DNA from: an uncultured Campylobacter sp.
GTDB lineage: Bacteria > Campylobacterota > Campylobacteria > Campylobacterales > Campylobacteraceae
Assembly (NCBI RefSeq): GCF_938031315.1
Contig: NZ_CALHHT010000085.1
Span: 1 to 5,163 of the forward strand
Direction: 5' to 3'
DNA length: 5,163 nt
Under the pieces are notes generated by a model. It was not told the DNA's origin. It did not search any database and saw only the letters and a program-made list of their open reading frames with translations. This document shows positions 1 to 5,163 of the stretch, one piece after another. A program made the translations under genes and the position numbers. Every line of letters begins with the position of its first letter. Positions within the stretch are counted from its first letter, which is position 1.

Positions 1-9
1 AGAATTGTG

Positions 10-15
10 ATTATA
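10..15 (-). promoter_or_regulatory. Possible leftward -10 box (TATAAT)
   Basis: The minus strand reads CTTGTATAATCAC here, a perfect sigma-70 -10 hexamer pointing out of the left edge of the window. No gene can be seen beyond it, and an AT-rich gap gives such matches by chance, so this is only a candidate promoter for a gene to the left. The rest of the gap (16-219) holds no convincing gene and no strong stem-loop with a U-tract that would end the sppA transcript. Confidence 0.3.
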
Positions 16-219
16 CAAGAGCGATGCTTAAAGGGGGCTGAATAATTGGTAGAAAAATGAGGAGTTCTTAAACAAAGAAAAATTCACAAAAAGAGTAAAA
101 TTTTAAAGAAAATGCCAAATGAAAAAGCGAGGAAATTTAAAAATAATCAAACCCAGCGTAGCTTTCGCATACAAAATTCTACTCTTTAAATTCCCTCATA
201 ATTTAAAATTTCTAAAATT

Positions 220-1092
220 CTAATACGCCATCAGCTTCGCGCCGAACGCCCCGCGGACCAAACTCTCGCTTTTATTTGCTAGCTTATCCATCATCTTTTC
301 ATACGCAGAAGGCTCCTGCCAGATCGGATCTGCTACGCCGCTAGCCTTTACGAGCGCGCTTTTAGCGTCCTCCAAAGAGCCTACCTCGTCGATGAGTCCG
401 ACGCCTTTGGCGCCGCTAGCCAAAAATACTCGTGCATTCGCCCACGTATCGCGCTTCCTAAGATCCAGCGAGCGCGCCTGCGCCACTTCGCGCGTGAATA
501 GCTCGTAACTCTCATCCACCAGAGCTTGCAGGCTCGCGCGCTCCGCGTCGCTCCATTTTCGCATCATCGTGCCCGCCTCTTTGAGCTCGCCCGCTTTGAC
601 GATCTGTTCGGCAAAGCCTAGTTTAGCGGCCGCCTCGCTTACGTCTAGGCCCTGCATGATCACGCCGATAGAGCCGATGAAGCTGCCCGGATTTGCGTAA
701 ATTTTACTCGCCCACACGCCGCCTAGGTAGCTGCCGCTCGCCATCGTGCCCTTGGCGTAGGCGACAACCGGCTTGCGCGAGTTCAGGGATTTGATAGCCA
801 GCGAAATTTCCACGCTCGGGCTTAGCGCGCCGCCGGGGCTGTCGATCAGCAGAAGCACCCCCTTAATCGCCTCGTCGTTTTTCAGAGTTTCGATCTTTTC
901 TAAAATTTCGCTATCATCCATTATCGCGCCGCTTAGCGAAAGCTGAGCGAGATTTGCGCCCTTTTGTTGCGTACCTTCGCCGCCTGCGAAAATCAAAAAC
1001 AGAATAAGCAGAAAAATCAGGGATTTAAAGTATTTGTTGATAAACCCGAGCACGGCGCCGATCGGCGCAAAGATGTTTTTTAGAAATTGCAT
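220..1092 (-). CDS. sppA: Signal peptide peptidase SppA (short, S49 family)
   Basis: This membrane-anchored serine protease of family S49 cleaves leftover signal peptides in the cytoplasmic membrane. The 290-residue product has the length of the short, single-domain SppA type. It opens with a basic/hydrophobic N terminus and one membrane segment at about residues 24-36 (FKSLIFLLILFLIF), with no obvious cleavage site, so it is probably a signal anchor. The S49 core is clear: DSPGG at 84-88, the nucleophile Ser119 in GTMASGSYLG, NPGSFIGSIGV at about 134-144, and the general-base Lys171 in AGELKEAG. Together they form the Ser-Lys dyad known for the family. I chose the ATG at 1092 because AAGGA lies five bases upstream (1098-1102) and the hydrophobic anchor follows at once. 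The frame stays open 26 codons further, to 1170, but that stretch is charged and lies inside the upstream gene. The start overlaps the end of the deaminase gene by 13 bases, so the two are probably coupled in translation. Confidence 0.93.
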   Translation of the reverse strand: MQFLKNIFAPIGAVLGFINKYFKSLIFLLILFLIFAGGEGTQQKGANLAQLSLSGAIMDDSEILEKIETLKNDEAIKGVLLLIDSPGGALSPSVEISLAIKSLNSRKPVVAYAKGTMASGSYLGGVWASKIYANPGSFIGSIGVIMQGLDVSEAAAKLGFAEQIVKAGELKEAGTMMRKWSDAERASLQALVDESYELFTREVAQARSLDLRKRDTWANARVFLASGAKGVGLIDEVGSLEDAKSALVKASGVADPIWQEPSAYEKMMDKLANKSESLVRGAFGAKLMAY

Positions 1093-2297
1093 TTCATTCC
1101 TTCGATAAAAAGTGATTTTGCGTTTTTGCTCTGCAAAATGAGCTGTAGCGGCAGCTGGCCTTGCTCGCACTCAATGCCTTCAAAAACGGCGATATCGGCG
1201 AGCTTACCCTCTTTTAGCTCGCCTAAATTTAGACCTAGTGCCACAGCTGTATTTCTCGTCGCGCCTAAAAGTAACGCCCGCGCCAGCTCTGCCAAACCCA
1301 GCTCGTCGTGCATCATTAAATTTGCGCGCAGCTCGTCTAAAAAGCTTAGGCTAAAATTCGAGCTAAGCCCGTCGGTAGCGATGTTGTAATTAAGCTCGCT
1401 TGCGAGCAGCTTTTTAAAGCTCAGCCTCTTTTTGCTAAGCAAGCGGTTGGAGCGCGCGCAGTGCGTGATCGAGTGGAGCTTCGGATCAAAGATGCTAAAA
1501 TCATCCACCCAAATGCAATGCGTAAAAAGCGTGCGAAGCCCGTTAAAATGCGCTACGAAACTCTGCGGCGAGTAAAAAGGCGCAGGCGTTGGGTTAAATT
1601 TAGAAAGCCAGGTTTTAAATTTGCCGCGACCCACGTGCAGCCACTGCCGTTCGTAAGCACTCTCCATAAAATGCGTGCTTATAACAAGCCCGTTTTCGCG
1701 AGCAAGCCTCGTCGCAAACTCCGTAATCTGCGGGTGCGTCGAATACGGCGAGTGTACCGACACGGCGGGGATAAAAAGCGAGCTTGCAAACGCCTTCGAG
1801 CGCTCAAAACGCTCTTTAAATTTAGAAATATTTTCCGCCGCAGCATCCTTGCTCGCGCCTAAAATTTCATTGAAAAACACGGTTCTAATGCCGCTTTGCG
1901 CGCAAGCTTCAGCCTCGCCGCCGAAGCTTGAAATTTCGCCGATCGTACCCACGCCGCTTCGCATCATCGCGGCGATCTGCTCCAAGATCAATCGTCCGCG
2001 CGCCGCGGCGTCAAGCTGCTGTCTTGAGGCGATGACGCTGCCTAGCCAATCCAAAAAATCGCCGTAGCGCAGCGTGCCTTTGTTTGCGCTAAATTCCAAA
2101 TGCACGTGCGGATTTATAAACGCAGGCATCGCTATGTCGCCGCTAAAGTCTAAAATTTCGGCTTGCGGGTATTTGCGCGCCGCGCTTGCAAAGGCGCAGA
2201 CCTCGATTATTTTCTCGTCAAAGACGATCGCGCCATCTTTTAAAATTTTAAAATTCTCATCGCAAGCAAGAACCCACTTCGCCCTTAAAATTCTCAT
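1080..2297 (-). CDS. Amidohydrolase, aminodeoxyfutalosine deaminase-like
   Basis: This 405-residue member of the metal-dependent amidohydrolase superfamily belongs to the branch of chlorohydrolase/SAH-deaminase-like purine deaminases. The metal-site residues are all visible: H64 and H66 in NPHVHLEF, H182 in SVHSPYST, H209 with E212 in STHFMES, H260 in FTHC, and D309 in ATDGLSSN. A small beta domain is built from the N terminus (to about residue 58) and the C terminus (GKLADIAVF, about 364-372). Epsilonproteobacterial relatives are reported to deaminate 6-aminodeoxyfutalosine and, more weakly, adenosine-type nucleosides; such proteins are sometimes labelled mqnF or mqnX. The exact substrate cannot be read from sequence, because Campylobacter can also process aminodeoxyfutalosine with the MTAN/MqnB nucleosidase. 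The ATG at 2297 has AAGGA five bases upstream (2303-2307). It is the first gene of a leftward operon with sppA, divergent from aroQ. I am sure of the superfamily, less so of the substrate. Confidence 0.86.
   Translation of the reverse strand: MRILRAKWVLACDENFKILKDGAIVFDEKIIEVCAFASAARKYPQAEILDFSGDIAMPAFINPHVHLEFSANKGTLRYGDFLDWLGSVIASRQQLDAAARGRLILEQIAAMMRSGVGTIGEISSFGGEAEACAQSGIRTVFFNEILGASKDAAAENISKFKERFERSKAFASSLFIPAVSVHSPYSTHPQITEFATRLARENGLVISTHFMESAYERQWLHVGRGKFKTWLSKFNPTPAPFYSPQSFVAHFNGLRTLFTHCIWVDDFSIFDPKLHSITHCARSNRLLSKKRLSFKKLLASELNYNIATDGLSSNFSLSFLDELRANLMMHDELGLAELARALLLGATRNTAVALGLNLGELKEGKLADIAVFEGIECEQGQLPLQLILQSKNAKSLFIEGMKCNF
1098..1102 (-). promoter_or_regulatory. Ribosome binding site deciding the sppA start
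   Basis: AAGGA on the minus strand sits five bases before the ATG at 1092 and lies inside the last codons of the upstream deaminase gene. It supports the 290-residue SppA over a longer version starting at 1170. Confidence 0.7.
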
Positions 2298-2324
2298 CGT
2301 TTTCCTTATCTAAAACAGCGCGTG

Positions 2325-2330
2325 ATTTTA
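2325..2330 (-). promoter_or_regulatory. Predicted -10 box of the deaminase-sppA operon
   Basis: The minus strand reads TATGCTAAAAT, a TAAAAT hexamer with an extended TGC just upstream. It would start transcription around 2318, leaving a leader of roughly 20 bases before the ATG at 2297. No clear -35 box is seen, which is usual for Campylobacter promoters. Confidence 0.5.
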
Positions 2331-2350
2331 GCATAAAATTCTCTTCCGTG

Positions 2351-2360
2351 CTAAATTTAG
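2351..2360. repeat. Perfect 10-base palindrome CTAAATTTAG
   Basis: This self-complementary site lies between the two divergent promoters, one base before a second palindrome. It could be half of an operator, but AAATTT-centred words are so common throughout this DNA that chance is a serious alternative. Confidence 0.4.
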
Positions 2361-2361
2361 A

Positions 2362-2375
2362 GATAAAATTTTATC
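2362..2375. repeat. Perfect 14-base palindrome GATAAAATTTTATC
   Basis: Every base pairs with its partner about the centre. It lies about 57 bases upstream of the aroQ -10 box and 32 bases upstream of the deaminase -10 box, a position where a dimeric regulator could act on both. No loop or T-run follows it, so it is not a typical terminator. Regulator unknown. Confidence 0.45.
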
Positions 2376-2431
2376 GCTTGGGCTTGAGCGGGCAAATTTG
2401 GCGCCATAGTAAAAAATAAGCTCGCTTTGGT

Positions 2432-2437
2432 TATAAT
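2432..2437 (+). promoter_or_regulatory. Predicted -10 box of the aroQ operon
   Basis: A perfect TATAAT follows TTTGGT. The predicted start is near 2444, giving a leader of about 26 bases with AAGGA at 2458-2462, seven bases before the aroQ ATG. No convincing -35 hexamer is seen. This is the only good rightward promoter found ahead of the four tightly packed genes. Confidence 0.6.
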
Positions 2438-2469
2438 TTTTACTTAAATTTCAAAACAAGGACGCAAAA

Positions 2470-2937
2470 ATGAAAATTATGGTGATTCAAGGACCGAATA
2501 TCAATATGCTTGGTATGCGCGAGCCCGCTATTTACGGGGTTATGAAGATGGAGGATATCCATAAGCAGATGAAGGCGGTCGCCGATCAGAGCGGCAACGA
2601 GATCGAGTTTTTTCAGAGCAATTTCGAAGGCGAGATCGTCGATAAGATCCAAGAGTGCTTCGGCACCTGCGACGGCATCATCATCAATCCCGCCGCCTAC
2701 ACGCACACTTCGCTCGCTATCCGCGATGCACTCGCCGCAGTCAGCCTACCCGTGATCGAAGTGCATATCTCAAACATCGCTCGCAGAGAGGAACTTAGAC
2801 AAAAAAGTCTAATAGCGCCCGTAACAGCGGGTCAGATCATCGGTTTCGGCCCCGTGGGATACCATCTGGCGATGATCGGAATGATTCAAATTTTTGAGCA
2901 GATCAAGGCCGCCAGAGCCGAGCAGAAAGCCAAATAA
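2470..2937 (+). CDS. aroQ: 3-dehydroquinate dehydratase, type II
   Basis: This cytoplasmic shikimate-pathway enzyme converts 3-dehydroquinate to 3-dehydroshikimate by anti elimination; the type II enzyme is a dodecamer. The 155-residue product has full family length. The active site is complete: QGPNINMLGMREPAIYG at 7-23 with Arg17 and the catalytic Tyr22, FFQSNFEGE at 47-55, Asn73 and His79 in INPAAYTHTS, His99 in IEVHISN, and Arg110 in the lid-side strand. GFGPVGYHLA at 125-134 closes the fold. The Phe in SNFEGE, where many bacteria have His, is as I recall it in H. pylori AroQ, so it is an epsilonproteobacterial trait and not a defect. The ATG at 2470 has a good AAGGA upstream. It is the first gene of the rightward operon; the next gene starts within 14 bases of its stop. 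Confidence 0.97.
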   Translation: MKIMVIQGPNINMLGMREPAIYGVMKMEDIHKQMKAVADQSGNEIEFFQSNFEGEIVDKIQECFGTCDGIIINPAAYTHTSLAIRDALAAVSLPVIEVHISNIARREELRQKSLIAPVTAGQIIGFGPVGYHLAMIGMIQIFEQIKAARAEQKAK

Positions 2938-2941
2938 GTTT

Positions 2942-2945
2942 GGGA
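2942..2945 (+). promoter_or_regulatory. Ribosome binding site deciding the TTG start
   Basis: GGGA lies six bases before the TTG at 2952, a normal distance. The alternative in-frame TTG at 2940 has only AATAAG upstream. This favours the shorter aminopeptidase beginning MKNFILKDEN. Confidence 0.45.
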
Positions 2946-2951
2946 TTAAAT

Positions 2952-3977
2952 TTGAAAAATTTTATCCTAAAGGACGAAAACGCCGTTTACCACGAGTGCG
3001 GATACAGCTGCGACAACGCGATATTTTTAAGTCTTGCGGGGCGCAAATTTTTCCTCACCGATGCGCGTTATAGCATCGAGGCGCGCGAGCTTTGCAAAGA
3101 TACCGAAGTGATCGAGGTCGAGCGAAATTTGATAAAAGACGCGCGGCTGTTTTTGCGAAAGGCGGGCGTAAAGGAGCTTGGCTATAACCCGTACGATTTT
3201 AGCGCGGGTGAGTGGGAAGCGCTTAGCAAAGGGCTTGGGATAAGATTTAAGGCGCGGGCGAATTTTTCGCAAATTTCGCGCATAGTAAAATCAGAAGACG
3301 AGATAAAAATTTTAAAGCAAGCGGCGCAGCTAGGCGCCCAGAGGTTTGACGAATTTGCCGCGTTCGTGCGCGCTAGCGGCGAAGGGATGAGCGAAGAGGA
3401 GCTATTTTTTAACGCCGAGCTCATCTTTAAGAAAAAGGGCGAGCTCGCGCTTAGCTTTTCGCCTATCGTCGCGATCAACGAAAACGCCGCAAAGGCGCAC
3501 GCTCTACCGAGCAAAAAGCGTTTGCGGCAGGGCGATCTACTCCTGCTTGACGCGGGGGTTAAATTTAATCGCTACTGCTCGGATAGGACGCGCACGGCAT
3601 GCTTTGATGAAAATTTTAACTTCGGCAAGGAGCAAAATTTTAAAAACGCCAAACGGCAAGAAATTTACGAGATCGTAAAAGAGGCTCAGGCTCTTGCGAT
3701 CGCGGCGGTTATGCCCGGCAAAATGGCGCGCGAGATCGACGCTGCGGCTAGGGATTTTATCGCGAAGCAGGGCTTTGGCGAGGCGTTTTTTCACAGCACC
3801 GGACACGGCGTCGGAGTCGATATCCACGAGCTTCCGTTTATCTCAAAGCGCGGAGATACCGTGCTAAAAGAGGGGATGGTCTTTAGCGTGGAGCCGGGGA
3901 TCTATCTGCCCGGCGAGTTTGGCGTGCGCATCGAGGACGTCGTGGTCGTGCGCGAAAACGGGGCTGAAATTTTATGA
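2952..3977 (+). CDS. pepP: Xaa-Pro aminopeptidase (M24 family)
   Basis: This dinuclear-metal peptidase of the pita-bread fold removes N-terminal residues preceding proline, or splits Xaa-Pro dipeptides, in the cytoplasm. The 341-residue product has a creatinase-like N-terminal domain (about 1-110) and the M24 catalytic domain (about 115-341). All five metal ligands are present: D200 (LLLDAG), D211 (CSDRTRT), H285 (HSTGHGVG), E314 (SVEPGIY) and E328 (RIEDV). His183 (KAHALP) sits where the family's substrate histidine is expected. No ATG exists near the N terminus. I chose TTG at 2952 for its upstream GGGA and because MKNFILKDEN looks like related starts; TTG at 2940 would add four residues. 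Its last codon and stop overlap the folK ATG (ATGA). PepP (aminopeptidase) and PepQ (dipeptidase) cannot be told apart safely here, so the symbol is provisional. H. pylori has a related gene between aroQ and folK, as I recall. Confidence 0.91.
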   Translation: MKNFILKDENAVYHECGYSCDNAIFLSLAGRKFFLTDARYSIEARELCKDTEVIEVERNLIKDARLFLRKAGVKELGYNPYDFSAGEWEALSKGLGIRFKARANFSQISRIVKSEDEIKILKQAAQLGAQRFDEFAAFVRASGEGMSEEELFFNAELIFKKKGELALSFSPIVAINENAAKAHALPSKKRLRQGDLLLLDAGVKFNRYCSDRTRTACFDENFNFGKEQNFKNAKRQEIYEIVKEAQALAIAAVMPGKMAREIDAAARDFIAKQGFGEAFFHSTGHGVGVDIHELPFISKRGDTVLKEGMVFSVEPGIYLPGEFGVRIEDVVVVRENGAEIL

Positions 3978-4525
3978 GAGTAGCTCGGGTGAACATGCAA
4001 CTTAAGAAAAACGGATTTTACGAGTGCGCGGACGCGCTATGCGTCGTAAAAAGCGCCGTTTTCCCGATGAGGCGCCGCGAGCGCGGAAATTTTAAAAATT
4101 TATACCTGCTTGGACTCGGCGGAAATTTAGGAGATGTCAGGCGGCGCTTCGAGCGATTTTATCGTGTTTTGCAAAGCGATACGCGCTTTTTCGTAGCGCA
4201 AAATTCCTTGATCTTAAAAAACAAGCCGTTCGGCTTTTTAGATCAGCCCGATTTTTTAAACGCCGTAATGCTCGTGCAAAGCTCTCTGCCGCCGCTTACA
4301 TTGCTTAAAATTATGCAGCGCGCGGAGCTGAAATTTGGGCGCAAAAGAAGCTTCAAAAACGCGCCGCGCACGCTGGACGTGGATATTTTATACGCAAGCG
4401 CGAAGGTGCGTGCCTGCGAGCGGCTCGTGCTGCCGCATCCGGGTGTTTGCGAGCGTATAAGCGTGATTTTGCCGCTTGGAGAGATGAAATTTAAAAGAGG
4501 ACTGATATGCAAACTAAAATCGTAA
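3974..4525 (+). CDS. folK: HPPK, folate biosynthesis pyrophosphokinase
   Basis: This enzyme transfers pyrophosphate from ATP to 6-hydroxymethyl-7,8-dihydropterin, the step before dihydropteroate synthase in folate synthesis. The HPPK fold starts near residue 43: LGLGGNLGD at 46-54, QPDFLNAV at 91-98, and the family signature ending PRTLDVDIL at 131-139. Asp135 and Asp137 are the Mg ligands, matching E. coli D95 and D97. LPHPGVCERISVILPLGEM at about 153-171 is the C-terminal motif. About 42 basic, Cys-containing residues precede the fold. C. jejuni FolK also has an N-terminal extension, so this is probably real, though its role is unknown. The start is uncertain: ATG at 3974 overlaps the upstream stop as ATGA and suits coupling, while ATG at 3995 would remove seven residues; neither has a strong binding site. 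The 3' end overlaps the next gene by 19 bases. Confidence 0.92.
   Translation: MRVARVNMQLKKNGFYECADALCVVKSAVFPMRRRERGNFKNLYLLGLGGNLGDVRRRFERFYRVLQSDTRFFVAQNSLILKNKPFGFLDQPDFLNAVMLVQSSLPPLTLLKIMQRAELKFGRKRSFKNAPRTLDVDILYASAKVRACERLVLPHPGVCERISVILPLGEMKFKRGLICKLKS
4497..4501 (+). promoter_or_regulatory. Ribosome binding site of the FlhG-like gene
   Basis: GAGGA inside folK lies five bases before the ATG at 4507. An in-frame TAA at 4492-4494 rules out any upstream start, so this site fixes the N terminus of the ATPase. Confidence 0.75.
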
Positions 4526-5163
4526 ATTTTTTAAGCGCCAAGGGCGGAGTCGGCAAGAGCGTGATTGCAGCAAATTTCGCCGAAATTCTAAGCGAGCAGG
4601 GCTACCGCACGGCGATCATCGAGGCTCCGAGCTTTAGCAACCAAGAGATCATTCTAAACGCGCTGCAGGGCAAAAAAATCTCGCTTCAAAGCGCGAGCGC
4701 GGTAAAAATTTCGCAAAATTTAACGCTCGTTTCGCCTGCGGACGGCGCGGGCGAAAACTCCGCTAAATTTGCAAGCGAGCTGAAGGAGGCTGGGATTTTC
4801 GATTTTATTTTGATCGATGCGGGACTTGAAAATTTAAAAAGCTTTGCTCAGATTGCGGATCACAATGTCGTTCTATGCGCGAACGAGCCCTGCGCGATCA
4901 GCAACACCTACGCGCTTTTAAAAACGCTTGGATCTAGCAAAAAAGAGGTTTTATTTTTGCTAAATTTCACCGCGAGCGAGGAGGACGCCGTGATGATCTA
5001 CGAAAATTTAAAAGCGGTCGCGCAGAAAAATATAAGTGAGCTAAATTTCAAGCTACTGGGCTTCGTGCCGTTTTGCAAGGACGTCGCCGAGTGCGCGCAC
5101 AACCGCGTGCTTTTTAATTCGCACCGCCCGTTCTCACCCGCTACCATCGCGCTTAGACAGAGC
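4507..5163 (+). CDS. FlhG/MinD-like P-loop ATPase, divergent, 3' truncated by window
   Basis: The 219 visible residues form a deviant-Walker ATPase of the ParA/MinD class, closest in layout to the flagellar-number regulator FlhG. The Walker A loop is intact (SAKGGVGKS, 10-18, signature Lys12 and catalytic-loop Lys17). Walker B is present (DFILIDAG, 99-106). NEPCAISNTYALLKT (126-140) matches the FlhG hallmark EPxAITDAYALIK, and LLGFVPFCKDV with a following RVLF (about 183-203) matches the FlhG C-terminal part. Three departures stand out. The Walker A' segment reads IIEAPSFSNQEIIL where FlhG has a DADxGLANxD-type motif, so its key aspartates are gone. The usual TGAG switch after Walker B is AGLE. 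The protein starts right at Walker A, without the N-terminal segment that stimulates FlhF. flhF, expected between folK and this gene, is absent. The frame is open with good codon use, so it is not an obvious pseudogene. It may have a new role. The end lies beyond the window. Confidence 0.85.
   Translation, partial: MQTKIVNFLSAKGGVGKSVIAANFAEILSEQGYRTAIIEAPSFSNQEIILNALQGKKISLQSASAVKISQNLTLVSPADGAGENSAKFASELKEAGIFDFILIDAGLENLKSFAQIADHNVVLCANEPCAISNTYALLKTLGSSKKEVLFLLNFTASEEDAVMIYENLKAVAQKNISELNFKLLGFVPFCKDVAECAHNRVLFNSHRPFSPATIALRQS

Noticed and set aside
112..189. A 25-codon plus-strand frame (MPNEKARKFK...) in the left gap
   Set aside because: It is short and basic, has no proper ribosome binding site or recognisable family, and lies in AT-rich DNA where such frames arise by chance.
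150..219. A transcription terminator after sppA
   Set aside because: Only a weak GCG/CGC pairing and AT-rich inverted words are visible, with no stable stem followed by a T-run on the minus strand.
1093..1170. A 26-codon N-terminal extension of sppA
   Set aside because: It lies within the deaminase gene in another frame, is charged and low in signal-anchor character, and the internal ATG at 1092 has a much better binding site.
1461..1862. A 133-codon open frame on the plus strand, rich in Arg and Lys
   Set aside because: It lies wholly antisense to the deaminase gene, whose metal-site motifs prove the minus strand is coding. The basic composition is what the complement of GC-rich codons gives.
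1675..2313. Plus-strand open frames at 1675-2067 and 2074-2313
   Set aside because: Both are antisense shadows of the deaminase, with no recognisable motif and no good ribosome binding site.
3182..3827. Minus-strand open frames antisense to the aminopeptidase gene (3182-3514 and 3537-3827)
   Set aside because: The M24 protein on the plus strand has all its metal ligands in this stretch, and the reverse frames show no known features.
1..5163. CRISPR array, tRNA, rRNA or insertion sequence
   Set aside because: No spaced direct repeats, cloverleaf, rRNA-like stretch, transposase motif or terminal inverted repeats were found. The window is ordinary packed chromosomal genes.

Overview
The window looks like chromosomal DNA from a Campylobacter of the moderately GC-rich, oral type. 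Three things point there. The gene order and protein motifs are epsilonproteobacterial. The FolK and FlhG-like proteins resemble those of C. jejuni and H. pylori. The coding DNA is GC-rich but strewn with AAATTT words. The missing flhF and the worn flhG-like gene suggest a non-flagellated species, and C. gracilis is my best guess. The species call is inference; the genus-level call is firmer.

Layout: positions 1-219 are an AT-rich gap with no convincing gene, only a possible leftward -10 box at its extreme left end. A two-gene leftward operon follows, read from right to left. First comes a metal-dependent amidohydrolase of the aminodeoxyfutalosine deaminase type (1080-2297). It overlaps by 13 bases with sppA (220-1092), a membrane-anchored signal peptide peptidase. 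A 172-base divergent intergenic region (2298-2469) carries a plausible promoter for each direction and two perfect AT-rich palindromes between them.

The rightward operon is aroQ (type II dehydroquinase), an M24 Xaa-Pro aminopeptidase with a TTG start, folK (HPPK), and a MinD/FlhG-type P-loop ATPase that runs off the right edge. Spacing is very tight: 14 bases, then a 4-base ATGA overlap, then a 19-base overlap. This implies one transcript with translational coupling. AroQ feeds the shikimate pathway (chorismate, hence aromatic amino acids, p-aminobenzoate and futalosine-route menaquinone). FolK acts in folate synthesis, which also consumes chorismate-derived p-aminobenzoate. The divergent deaminase may touch the menaquinone branch. 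The two peptidases are housekeeping proteolysis.

The most interesting point is at the right end. In H. pylori the order, as I recall it, is aroQ - peptidase - folK - flhF - flhG, and C. jejuni has folK - flhF - flhG. Here flhF is absent, and the flhG-like gene starts inside the end of folK. That gene lacks the N-terminal FlhF-activating segment and has lost the acidic residues of the Walker A' motif, but keeps an intact P-loop and open frame. It looks like a flagellar-number regulator left behind, or repurposed, after flagella were lost.
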